A stretch of 64,000 nt of DNA from contig NZ_JAUSXO010000001.1 of the NCBI RefSeq assembly GCF_030816075.1, positions 1,302,001-1,366,000 on the forward strand, given 5' to 3'. The position numbers and the translations under genes are program-made. The notes under the pieces were generated by a model. The model ran no database searches. It saw only the letters and a program-made list of their open reading frames with translations, and was not told where the DNA came from. Positions 33,080 to 41,737 of the stretch are shown here, piece by piece; position 1 is the stretch's first letter; each line of letters opens with the position of its first letter. This DNA comes from Arthrobacter agilis (lineage in GTDB: Bacteria; Actinomycetota; Actinomycetes; Actinomycetales; Micrococcaceae).

Positions 33080-33175
33080 AAGCTCGCAGTCACGGATTGC
33101 TAGCGCTACTTGAAAGACAGGGTGGCAAGACAATCGAGGACCGGTAGTGGCGGGGGAGTGGTGGTGTCTCGTTCG

Positions 33176-33207
33176 AGTGTGTTGCAACCAATCGGTTGCA
33201 ACACACT
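33176..33207. promoter_or_regulatory. Perfect 14-bp-arm palindrome
   Basis: AGTGTGTTGCAACC and GGTTGCAACACACT are perfect reverse complements around AATC. It lies just outside the IS element, ~50 bases beyond the 3' end of the DUF4041 gene. It could be a strong hairpin or a dyad operator; a protein-binding site is favoured by its length and perfect symmetry. Confidence 0.6.
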
Positions 33208-33212
33208 AGACG

Positions 33213-33244
33213 TGGCAGGGTGGAACTCAAGTCCCACCCTGCCA
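33213..33244 (-). terminator. Hairpin downstream of the DUF4041 gene
   Basis: TGGCAGGGTGG and CCACCCTGCCA pair over 11 bases around a ten-base loop. It begins ten bases beyond the gene's stop codon on the minus strand. No T-tract follows, so termination efficiency is uncertain. Confidence 0.5.
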
Positions 33245-33253
33245 ACTGCTGCT

Positions 33254-34771
33254 TCAAGCGTTGGTGAGTTGAGCTGCTTTCCGTAGCTCGTTGGAAGTGT
33301 TGAACTCTTCGGCCGGTGCGGCTTCCTGGTATTCAACGAGCTCGACTTGATGCTCGACGAGGGCGTCTCGGACGGCTGATGGTGTTGCGTAGAAGTATTC
33401 ACGGCGCAGGTTCACGAGATTGACGCGTCGGTCCGCGAAGTATTGGTGCAGCATCGTTTCGATTCCGACGGCGTCTTTCGAGAAGAAGAGGGCGTGGACG
33501 TCGAAGAGGAAGGGAACCGAGGCGTCGCCGAGTTCGCGTACTCGTTCCATTGGGTTCAGGCGCCGTGTCATTCCGATTTTTACGACGCCGTCGCCGAAGG
33601 CTCCGAGATTGGAGATGACGTAGACGTAGCCGGCTCGCGTGTTGAGGGCGTTGTCCTCGGCGTCGGCGAGTTTCGCTTCTGCCTCTTCAAGCTGTTCCTG
33701 GACACGTTGGACGCCTTCCAGGTCACCGGTGGCCTGCAGTTGCGCGAGGACGTTTGAGTAGTGATCCACCTCCTTCTTCTGCTTCGCTTTGAGAGCCTCC
33801 CACTCGCGCTGGGCTTTGGCGGTTTCTCGAGCTTCGGCGCGCGCCTCGGCTTCAAGCTGCTTTTGAATTGCTAGAGCTTCGAGATGCCGGGCTGCGAGCT
33901 CTACTTCTTGTTCCCGAAGTCGGTGGAAGGCGCTGGTGATCTGGAGCCCGATCATGGTTCCACGCTTTGCTATCTGCTCCCGTGACTTCTCGAGTCGGGC
34001 ACGAGCGGCGCCAAGGTTCCCTGCCTTCACGGTCTTTACGCAGTTTTCGGCCTCAGCGTTGTAGGCCCGTAGCAGCAGCGCTGAAAGATCTCGGACGAAC
34101 TTGTCGCCCTCTCGGGTGGAGCCGTTGAACGTGAACCCGGACACCGTGGTAACGGCGGTCTTCGTACGCAGCTTGTCCTTGATGTGGGCGCGCACAGTAG
34201 CTAGTTCGTTGGCCAGCTTCACGGACGTCTCGCCCGGGTGTTCGTAATCGTAGAAGCCGACGTTGTGCTGGTCTGCTACCTGTCGCACGTCCAGCACATC
34301 CTGCTGCACGGCGGCGAGCTCTGCTTCCGCGCTGGCTAGTTCCTGCTTCGCTCTGGCGATACTCGCGGTCAGTTCCGCATCAAGGCATTCCTTGGCCAAG
34401 CTGTCCATGTCACCGTACCGATTCAGGTCCGCAAGCATCTGCGCGTTGGCGCGGTACACCTCATCGGCGTACTGCTTCAGCCCCTTGGCCGGTACAGGAG
34501 GGGCCCCAATGTTTGTCCGGTAGATGTCTTCGGCGCTCACGCTGGTTGACTCGGCGGTGACGCCAAAGGCCGTTCGGTACTGCTTCAGGATGTCCAGGAG
34601 AATCCAAATCACGCCTGCGGCAAGCAACAGGCTGAAGAAAAACCCTTCGGTGGGCAGTAGGGCGATGAGGAAGAGCAATGCGCAGGCAAACCAAATATGA
34701 AGCGCGAATCCCGTTGCCCGCTTTTTCGGCTGGGCAGGTTCGGGCGACGGACCGGATGAGAAGTTGGACAT
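33254..34771 (-). CDS. DUF4041 / T5orf172 (GIY-YIG-like) coiled-coil protein
   Basis: The 505-residue protein has two hydrophobic segments at about residues 22-60. A DUF4041-like region follows (near 95-270; ARAKQELASAEAELAAVQQD, and later LLLRAYNAEAENCVKTVKAG). Then comes a long charged coiled coil (~275-390). A C-terminal T5orf172 domain (~390-480) carries GYVYVISNLGAFGDGVVKIG and MTRRLNPMERVRELGDASVP. This architecture is common in phage- and plasmid-associated proteins; T5orf172 is related to GIY-YIG nucleases, though an intact active site is not obvious. A role in mobile-element conflict is speculative. Confidence 0.8.
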   Translation of the reverse strand: MSNFSSGPSPEPAQPKKRATGFALHIWFACALLFLIALLPTEGFFFSLLLAAGVIWILLDILKQYRTAFGVTAESTSVSAEDIYRTNIGAPPVPAKGLKQYADEVYRANAQMLADLNRYGDMDSLAKECLDAELTASIARAKQELASAEAELAAVQQDVLDVRQVADQHNVGFYDYEHPGETSVKLANELATVRAHIKDKLRTKTAVTTVSGFTFNGSTREGDKFVRDLSALLLRAYNAEAENCVKTVKAGNLGAARARLEKSREQIAKRGTMIGLQITSAFHRLREQEVELAARHLEALAIQKQLEAEARAEARETAKAQREWEALKAKQKKEVDHYSNVLAQLQATGDLEGVQRVQEQLEEAEAKLADAEDNALNTRAGYVYVISNLGAFGDGVVKIGMTRRLNPMERVRELGDASVPFLFDVHALFFSKDAVGIETMLHQYFADRRVNLVNLRREYFYATPSAVRDALVEHQVELVEYQEAAPAEEFNTSNELRKAAQLTNA

Positions 34772-34784
34772 AGTTCCCCCAGAT

Positions 34785-34958
34785 TTAAGTGATGATGCCC
34801 GAACCGTAACAGGCCCTACCGTCAGTCATCGCCCAAGTTCTGCCGACACGGAACTCATGCCGGGGAACACGCTTGACACCCGCGGCGACCAGGGCCTTGA
34901 GCTGCAACTGTGCATCCTGGCCTGACTTGTTGACTCTGGTGTATCCGAGGTGCCGCAT
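34785..34958 (-). pseudogene. Serine resolvase relic adjacent to res-like site
   Basis: From ATG 34958 the first ~30 residues, MRHLGYTRVNKSGQDAQLQL and KALVAAGVKR, match serine resolvases, though the catalytic Ser position reads Asn-Lys-Ser. After this, similarity is lost and a stop comes at residue 58. Its 5' side faces the res-like element copy B, the normal arrangement of a resolvase gene and its own site. Confidence 0.75.
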
Positions 34959-34999
34959 TCCGTCCGTCCGACTCGCAAACCCCGACCACGAGGAGTTTG

Positions 35000-35115
35000 G
35001 AGACGAAACACGACGAGACAAGTTCTCGAGACACAAGAAGACCCGTGATTGCGGGGGTGGTGGCACGGTGTTTGACTCGCTTGGATGTCTCAGAAGGCTT
35101 TAAGTTTCTAAGACG
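35000..35115. other. res-like recombination site, copy B (beside resolvase relic)
   Basis: The first part, GAGACGAAACACGACGAGAC followed by AAGTTCTCGAGACAC, and the second, TGTCTCAGAAGGCTTTAAG...TCTAAGACG, form imperfect inverted repeats with TGTCT/AGACR ends. The element lies immediately upstream of the resolvase relic. It is the best evidence that the four related copies are res-type sites. Confidence 0.6.
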
Positions 35116-35306
35116 CCCTGGGCGGAGGGTGAGGGACATGAGGTGACCGCGATTCAGTGACCGGTGTTGTCTCGCGCGTGAGCTCACCCCATGAGTTCGG
35201 CTGCACTTGTCGGGCGATCCTTCGCGGCTGTCATGGATTGTTGTAGGAACGAGGTTCGTGTGTGGCTACTGATCAGCAAATAAGGTGATTGATCCGAGGC
35301 CGATCC

Positions 35307-36308
35307 TTATAAGACGTGAGGGCGTAGGGACTCGATGATCCTCGACCGGAATCCGGAAGTGATAACCGTTACTTTCGCTACGTCAGCTCCGTGGTACATG
35401 CCGCCTTCCACGTACACCTCGCAGGGGACGCCCGCGCTGTTCAGCCTGTGCGCGTACTCAAGATCCTCGTCGTGGAAGAGGTCGAGGCTACCAACGCCGA
35501 TCCAGGCCGGTGGGAGACCGGAGAGATCCTGTCGGCGGGCCGGCACAGCATATTGCCGGGAATCGGGCAGGCCTGGCTCATGACCGAGGTAGTACTTCCA
35601 GGCCATGCGGTCGAGGGTGGGCGTCCAGGCGAAGCGGCCACGGCCTGCGGAGTCTGGTTCAAGCCCGGTCCGGTCATCGAGCATCGGGTATTCGAGCATT
35701 TGGAAGGCGACGGGAATGTCGTGGTCAACCGCCCGCTGCGCAAGCGCCGCGGCGAGGCCGCCCCCCGCGCTGGCGCCGCCGACTGCGATACGCGAAGCAT
35801 CGATGTTCAACGATGTCGCGGAGTCGTGCAGCCACTGCAGGCCGGTGAAGCAGTCGTCCAAATCTATGGGGTACGGGCCGATGCGATAGTCGACGCTGAT
35901 CACTGGCACTCCTAGCTGTTCGGAGAGTTGGGCGCACCACGAATGGTCTCCAGCGGCTGTTCCCAGGATGTGTCCGCCTCCGTGAATCCACAGCAGCGCA
36001 CCAGTCTTTTCTGCGCGGTGCAGTGGCTCGTAGATGAAAGCATCAACTGAGCCGTCCTCGCTCCGCAGCGAGACCGTTCGAACTTTCACCCCTTCGGGTA
36101 CGGCGGTCGCGCGGTCCAGAAGACGCCGACCGAGCGGGAGCATCCATGGTCGCGCGAAGGAGTAGTCGACATAGAGATTGGCCCCCCGCAATTCCGGGGC
36201 GACACTCGAGAACGACTGCCTCGTGATGAGCATGCGAACGAAGGTCCCTGCAGCTGCACCTACAACTGCAACTGCGGCAGCGCCAGCGAGTAGACTTCTG
36301 GACTTCAT
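35307..36308 (-). CDS. GDXG-type alpha/beta hydrolase (esterase), N-terminally anchored
   Basis: The 333-residue protein begins with a signal/anchor segment (SLLAGAAAVAVVGAAAG), so it is probably membrane-attached or exported. The oxyanion motif HGGGH, nucleophile in GGASAGGGLA, Asp in GSLDLFHDED and His in GMYHGADV give a complete hormone-sensitive-lipase-like triad. It starts within the stop of the rhamnosidase gene (ATGA overlap) and is the last gene of the glycoside locus. Removal of acetyl or other acyl groups from the glycoside is a reasonable inference. Confidence 0.88.
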   Translation of the reverse strand: MKSRSLLAGAAAVAVVGAAAGTFVRMLITRQSFSSVAPELRGANLYVDYSFARPWMLPLGRRLLDRATAVPEGVKVRTVSLRSEDGSVDAFIYEPLHRAEKTGALLWIHGGGHILGTAAGDHSWCAQLSEQLGVPVISVDYRIGPYPIDLDDCFTGLQWLHDSATSLNIDASRIAVGGASAGGGLAAALAQRAVDHDIPVAFQMLEYPMLDDRTGLEPDSAGRGRFAWTPTLDRMAWKYYLGHEPGLPDSRQYAVPARRQDLSGLPPAWIGVGSLDLFHDEDLEYAHRLNSAGVPCEVYVEGGMYHGADVAKVTVITSGFRSRIIESLRPHVL

Positions 36309-39004
36309 GTCGACAACCTCTCGTTCGGTGCAGAAGTTGGTGCTGGAAGGGGCCATGAGAAGGTCCAATCGCCTGAACCGACTTCGTGGATGGTTTCATC
36401 TGGCAGGGTCACCGTGGCTCTTGAACCAGCTGGAACTGTTACTTCGACCCGGCCGTCGGCCTCGGAGACGTCCCACCGGATCGATGCCAATCCGTAGGGC
36501 GTTTCCACGGACGACTCGACGAATGTCAGACCCCCGCCGACAACGGGTCGGAAGCCGATATGTTTGTACCCCGGAGCGATCGGTGTGATTCCTGCGAGCT
36601 GTTCGCGCATCCACCCGGCGACGGACCCCAGAGCGTAGTGGTTGTGACTTTCCCTGGCCCTGCCGTGCTCGTCGTACCCCTGCCAGGTCTCCCAGATGGT
36701 GGTTGCGCCCTGCTCCACTTCGAACAGCCACGAGGGAGCGGTGTCCTGGAGAAGGAGACGGAATGCCACATCCTCGCGACCGGTATCTACCAGTGCGGAC
36801 AGCAGCATGGGTGTGCTCAAGAACCCGGTGCCTAGGTGAAAACCTGCGCCTTCGATGAGTTCGACCAGTCGGGCGGACGCGTTCTGCCGTTCATCCACGG
36901 TGAGCAGATCGAAGGCGATCGCTCGCACGTAGTCGTCTTGCAGGTCCCGGCCGATGCGTCGACCGTTGTCGCGGATGAATGCCGTGCGCCACGCCTGCCG
37001 GACCGAGTCAGCAAGTGTGCGGTAATGAGCGGCGTCCGCACTGCGGCCGAGTATCTCTGCGGCCTTCGAGAGGAGTCGGGAGGAATGTTCGAAGTACGCC
37101 GTCGCGAGCCCCGCGCCATGCAACAAACCATCGAAGAAGCTCCATGGAACATGCTCTCCCGGTCGTAGCCACTCGCCCCAGTGGAAGCCACTGTCGAGGA
37201 TGTATTGTTCGTCGTTACCGATGCGCGCTGAGAACCACCGCTGGAATCCCCGCCGACGCGCGGACCGCTCCAACCGGTCCACCCACTTACTCATGCTGTC
37301 GTATTGGGTTTGGAGCACGTCTTCGTCACCGTAGTAGCGGTAGATGTCCCAGGGCGTGATGACGGCGGCGTCGCCCCAGCCGACGGAGTTTCCCAGGAAG
37401 TCGCCGAGGAACCGCGGACCGAAGCTCACGTTTCCTGATCGTTCGCTCGGGATCCACGGGGAGATGTTGCCGTTGTCCTTCTGCTCTATGGCGAGGTTGC
37501 GCAGATACCGTTTGAGGAAAGCACGACTGTCCACCATCCCTGTTGCTGTCGGGGTGAAGACCTGGATGTCTCCGGTCCAGCCGGAGCGCTCACGTGTCGG
37601 GCAGTCGGTGGGGGTGTCGGTGAAGTTGGACCGGGTGCTCCAGTAGACGTTGCTCCACAGTTGCGTCAGGCGGCTGTCGGACGCGGAGAAGGATCCCGCC
37701 CGATCAAGATCCGACGACAGAGCGATACCTTCGACGTCCTCGGGGACGAGGTCCTCGGCAAGCCCTTCGATTTCCACGTACCGGAAGCCGTGAATGGTGA
37801 ACCAGGGCTGCCACCAGTGTTCCGACCCGTCCAGGATCACCTGGTCACGCTGGAACCACGGCTTCTTTGGATTCTGAATGATCCAGTCAGGATCGAATTC
37901 GCCCTCCGCTGTCAACACTTCACCGAAGGTCAATCTCACCGTCGTTCCGGCCTCTCCGGTGAGTCGTATCCGGAGCACACCTGCCAGGTTCTGACCGAGG
38001 TCGACGAGTTGCTTACCGGCCGGTGAGCGCCACGTCCTGGGTGCAAAGGAGTCAAAGTGGGTGACCCGGGGAACTTCCTCCGCAATGAGTAGGCGAGGAT
38101 GAGGCGGCAGCACATCGACCGGCGCGAACCGGCTGGGGGGCGCGTCGTGCACGAGCCAGTCGCTGTCCGGGACTCGAAGATCCACCTTCTCACCGTGCTT
38201 GGGATCGCTTTCGGTGATCCGACCTGGGCCCGCTGCCCATGACTCGTCGGTGGCCCAGCGCACCGTCGTTCCGTCCGCGAGCTCGAGTTCCAGCTGGAGA
38301 AATCCGGCAAGACGGGTTCCGTACACTTCACGGCGTTCAAAGAAGCTCACCTGACCGCGAAAGCGACCGTCGCCCACAGCCATGGCCATGATGTTCTTCC
38401 CCGTGTGAAGGTGATCAGTGACGTCGTAGACCTGATACTCGACGACCTCGTTGTAAGGGGTGTATCGAGGTACGAGAGCCGGTCCGGTCAGGTCGTCGCC
38501 GTTGACGAACAGGCGGTACCAGCCGAGCGCACTTGCGTACGCGCGGCCGCGGACAACGGGAGCGGGAAGCACGAGTTCGCCTCGCAGGTAGACGGGCGCC
38601 GTGGCCGATACCGTGTCGCTGCGTGCCGTGATCCAGCTGGCGTGCCACCGTTCGGCGTTAAGGATTCCGGTTTCGAAGCTGGCCGTCTCGCTCCACGCAC
38701 CCCTGCGACCGTCCTGATCCCACACGCGTACCCGCCACCAATACTGGGTGGCCGACCGCAGCGGGGCGCCCGAATACCGGAGGCCGAAAGGTCGGGTGCC
38801 GGCTACCGAACCGGTGTCCCACTGGAGTGTGTCATCGAAGTTTTCGTCGAGGGCCACGTGTACCTGAAAGGCAGTCTGCGCCAGATTCCGGCCGTCACCC
38901 ACGAGATGCCAGGTGAACTCGGGGTGGTCATCTCCGAGTCCCAGTGGTGCTTCGAAATTATTGGTGCGCAGGTGTGTCGCGCCCAGGGTAGCTGCAGGAT
39001 TCAC
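36305..39004 (-). CDS. GH78 alpha-L-rhamnosidase
   Basis: The 899-residue enzyme has the full GH78 order: an N-terminal beta domain (~1-130; NFEAPLGL and YWWRVRVWDQDGRRGAWS), the rhamnosidase N-type domain (~140-300), a concanavalin-like part (~320-420), the six-hairpin catalytic domain (~425-770) and a C-terminal domain. The catalytic-site string TDTPTDCPTRERSGWTGD is intact. It lacks a signal peptide, so it probably acts in the cytoplasm on imported glycosides, removing terminal L-rhamnose. It lies between an MFS transporter and an esterase in one strand-wise run. Confidence 0.93.
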   Translation of the reverse strand: MNPAATLGATHLRTNNFEAPLGLGDDHPEFTWHLVGDGRNLAQTAFQVHVALDENFDDTLQWDTGSVAGTRPFGLRYSGAPLRSATQYWWRVRVWDQDGRRGAWSETASFETGILNAERWHASWITARSDTVSATAPVYLRGELVLPAPVVRGRAYASALGWYRLFVNGDDLTGPALVPRYTPYNEVVEYQVYDVTDHLHTGKNIMAMAVGDGRFRGQVSFFERREVYGTRLAGFLQLELELADGTTVRWATDESWAAGPGRITESDPKHGEKVDLRVPDSDWLVHDAPPSRFAPVDVLPPHPRLLIAEEVPRVTHFDSFAPRTWRSPAGKQLVDLGQNLAGVLRIRLTGEAGTTVRLTFGEVLTAEGEFDPDWIIQNPKKPWFQRDQVILDGSEHWWQPWFTIHGFRYVEIEGLAEDLVPEDVEGIALSSDLDRAGSFSASDSRLTQLWSNVYWSTRSNFTDTPTDCPTRERSGWTGDIQVFTPTATGMVDSRAFLKRYLRNLAIEQKDNGNISPWIPSERSGNVSFGPRFLGDFLGNSVGWGDAAVITPWDIYRYYGDEDVLQTQYDSMSKWVDRLERSARRRGFQRWFSARIGNDEQYILDSGFHWGEWLRPGEHVPWSFFDGLLHGAGLATAYFEHSSRLLSKAAEILGRSADAAHYRTLADSVRQAWRTAFIRDNGRRIGRDLQDDYVRAIAFDLLTVDERQNASARLVELIEGAGFHLGTGFLSTPMLLSALVDTGREDVAFRLLLQDTAPSWLFEVEQGATTIWETWQGYDEHGRARESHNHYALGSVAGWMREQLAGITPIAPGYKHIGFRPVVGGGLTFVESSVETPYGLASIRWDVSEADGRVEVTVPAGSRATVTLPDETIHEVGSGDWTFSWPLPAPTSAPNERLST

Positions 39005-39172
39005 GTGGTCATTCCCTTTCCAGAGTTTCGTGCGACGAGCTCTACGTGCGTCGAGCCCGCGTGGGCGACGCCACCGGTGGCAGGCCCGATTGGTGCTGCG
39101 CGCGCAATAAACAGGGTCGGCGTCCCGGGGACGGCTCCCACTGTGTCGGCGTTCATTTCCCGCATTGTGGTG

Positions 39173-40618
39173 TTATCTGACCGATTTGATGGGAATGATG
39201 GCTACGGCGGCGATGAGTACGATGACGGTGGATGCAATCCAGACCAGTGAGTAGGAGCCGGTGATCGCGACGATCTGGCCGGCAACGAGGGGCGCGATCG
39301 CTTGACCGAGGTTCGTCGCGACCGCGGCCATGCCGAGATCGCGACCGACGGTGAGCTTGTTCGGTAGGACGTCGAGGAACAGGGCCGCATCAACGGCGAT
39401 GAAGACTCCGAAAGCGAGACCCCCGATCAACACTTGTGCGATCATCGCCGTCACTGTGGGCCACGCGAACGGAATGAGGAACGACACTGCCATCAGTACC
39501 GACGCCGAGATGACGAACACCTTGCGACGCTGCAGCCGGTCCGAAAGCGGCCCGGAAACGACGATGCCGATCACAGCTGCCGGCACTAGTGCGATAGCCA
39601 GCAGCGGAGCCGTCGCCGTTGCTTCCTCAGCACTGAGCGCCGGTTGTACGTAGCTCTGCAGCATGTAGAGCGAGAAGGCGGTGGAGATGCTGTAGCCGAA
39701 CAGGATGATGGCTCGAGCGATCCACGCCCAGCGAAAGTCGTGTGCACGCAGCGGCTCGATGAAGCCACGCAAGAGCACTCCCCATTGCAAGGGTTCGATC
39801 TCGAGCAGTTTCGAGGAACGGTCGCGTGCGGCGAGGACGAACTGAATGCCGAACAACGCCAGGACGATCGCAAGCGGGAGGTACGCGTCCAGACCGATCG
39901 TCGCGAACAGTACCGAGGCGAGTATCGCGCCGATGGCGGCCCCGAGCAGGAGCCCGAGGCCCTGAAGCGCTGAGGCGATGCCCCGGCGACTGGGCGGCAC
40001 TCGATCGGCGACCGTCGTGTTCAGCGGGCCCAGCGCCACGTTGATCATCAACGACGCCAGGGCGGTGAACGCGATGACCAACGGGATGGTGCTGGCGTAA
40101 CGGAGGCCGACGATGGACAGTGCACCCACGATGGAGCCACACAGGATCCAGGGTGCACGACGGCCGAACCGGGAGCGGGTGCGGTCCGACAGCGTGCCGA
40201 CGATCGGTTGGATGACCAGCGTCGCGAGGATCCCCAGAGCGGACGCGATCGACAGACTCTCAGCCCGGGCCGCTTCGTAGGCACCGAGTAGGCCAAGTTC
40301 ACGGGCCTGCTCGGCCGTCGGCGTGATCGCCCCACTGGCGACCTCTGCCTTCAGGTCGGTGAGTGCCGTGAGGTCGAGGCCCGCGTCAGCGCCCTTGAAG
40401 TAGTGGCCCACCTCGAGGAGCTGGATCTGGTTCGGCAGCAGGATGCTGCTCATAGCGGACAGGGCTACGAAACTGCCGAGTACCGCGAGGCCGTACACCA
40501 GCAGGTACTGACGGAATCGGCCGCCCGGCACGTGCAGATCGGATGTACCCACGCGGTGCTCGTCCGCGACACTATCCGCGCTCTGAGTGGGATCGCCGCT
40601 AGCGGCATGGAGAGTCAT
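39173..40618 (-). CDS. MFS transporter
   Basis: A 481-residue major-facilitator protein with about 12 hydrophobic helices. Family marks include GTLSDRTRSRFGRRAPWI between helices 2 and 3 and SGPLSDRLQRRKVFVIS in the second half. A long periplasmic loop after helix 1 (YFKGADAGLDLTALTDLKAE) is a feature of SLC45/GPH-like sugar carriers. AAGGAG precedes the ATG. Placed between hydrolases in the glycoside locus, it probably imports the glycoside or a partially processed form. Confidence 0.9.
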   Translation of the reverse strand: MTLHAASGDPTQSADSVADEHRVGTSDLHVPGGRFRQYLLVYGLAVLGSFVALSAMSSILLPNQIQLLEVGHYFKGADAGLDLTALTDLKAEVASGAITPTAEQARELGLLGAYEAARAESLSIASALGILATLVIQPIVGTLSDRTRSRFGRRAPWILCGSIVGALSIVGLRYASTIPLVIAFTALASLMINVALGPLNTTVADRVPPSRRGIASALQGLGLLLGAAIGAILASVLFATIGLDAYLPLAIVLALFGIQFVLAARDRSSKLLEIEPLQWGVLLRGFIEPLRAHDFRWAWIARAIILFGYSISTAFSLYMLQSYVQPALSAEEATATAPLLAIALVPAAVIGIVVSGPLSDRLQRRKVFVISASVLMAVSFLIPFAWPTVTAMIAQVLIGGLAFGVFIAVDAALFLDVLPNKLTVGRDLGMAAVATNLGQAIAPLVAGQIVAITGSYSLVWIASTVIVLIAAVAIIPIKSVR

Positions 40619-40760
40619 TTCAGCAAGCTCCTTCGGCGTGCGGCGAGGATCGGAGCGCCGACGGGTGCGGTCGATCCGAACTGGGTGATGAGGTGGGGTT
40701 CAGCGGTGACATGGGTTGTCCTGGTTCAGGGGGATCAGCCAAGGGTGTGGGAGCCGTCGA

Positions 40761-41669
40761 CTACCGGGGAAGGGATTTGAGCTGTCGATTGATGAGTTTT
40801 GCGGCTTCCGCTCCTTCTGGGAGGAAGTCGAGCATCGCCCACACATGAATAAGTCCGTCTCTGAGGTCGAGGTCGACTCTGGTGTGCTCGTTGGCGGCTT
40901 TTTCGGCCAGTCGGACGCTGTCGGGGTAGATCAGATCGAGAGTTCCGGAGAAAACGGTGATGGGCGGCAATCCGCTCAGGGACCCGTAGAGGGGGCTGGC
41001 CATCGGGTGGTTCGTGGGGAGGTCGCCAGCCCACATGCGCCCGCACTCGATGATTCCTGCGTAGTCGAGCATCGGGTCCTTGATCGTTTGGCTTCTGGGA
41101 TCGGAGACGGTGACATCGAGCCATGGCGAGAGGAGGATCAGCCGGGCGGGCACCGATGCGTCTCGTTTGACGAGTTCCTGCACGGCGGCGAGGGCAAGCC
41201 CCCCTCCGGCCGATTCCCCTTGCACGACGACCGCATCTGCTCCGGATGCGGCGATGACCTCACTGATCAGGTCTGCCATCTCCGGAACGACCGTGCCGGC
41301 CGTGCCACGGGGCGCCACAGGGTAGAGCGGGATGACGACGGTGACGTCACTGTCCCGCGCAAGATCGGCATAGAACGCTAGATGCCGCAGCGTGACGTCG
41401 TAGACATAGGCGCCACCGTGGATGCAGATCATCGTGGCTTTGGAGGCCGCCGATGTCGGCGTGTATGTCAGGATCTTCCAGCCGTTGCGTTCCGTGGAGG
41501 TCGCAGTCAACCCCCGAAGGGCCTTCTTGCCCAGGATGGGGACGGATTTCTTGGCGGCCACGTCGATGGTGTGTTGCAGACGTTCGGGTGCGTTGCTGCG
41601 GCGCATCCCCATGGCGGGGATGAAAGCCTTAGCGACGATCTGGTGCTGCCAGCTGGGACGGGAATTCAT
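40761..41669 (-). CDS. Alpha/beta hydrolase (acetyl-hydrolase type)
   Basis: The 302-residue hydrolase of the HSL/GDXG type has IHGGAYVYDVT (oxyanion), QGESAGGGLAL (nucleophile Ser), SGTLDLIYPD (Asp) and GLIHVWAML (His). No signal peptide is seen. The start at 41669 has GGAG upstream; a TTG at 41741 overlapping the GMC stop is possible. It lies downstream of the GMC oxidoreductase in the same run. It probably de-esterifies an alcohol or acid intermediate. Confidence 0.88.
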   Translation of the reverse strand: MNSRPSWQHQIVAKAFIPAMGMRRSNAPERLQHTIDVAAKKSVPILGKKALRGLTATSTERNGWKILTYTPTSAASKATMICIHGGAYVYDVTLRHLAFYADLARDSDVTVVIPLYPVAPRGTAGTVVPEMADLISEVIAASGADAVVVQGESAGGGLALAAVQELVKRDASVPARLILLSPWLDVTVSDPRSQTIKDPMLDYAGIIECGRMWAGDLPTNHPMASPLYGSLSGLPPITVFSGTLDLIYPDSVRLAEKAANEHTRVDLDLRDGLIHVWAMLDFLPEGAEAAKLINRQLKSLPR

Positions 41670-41737
41670 TGGAGCTCCATTACTTGCCAGAACTGCGCGA
41701 TAGTGTGCGAACGATTGAGAGAATGTCGCTTGAGGCG

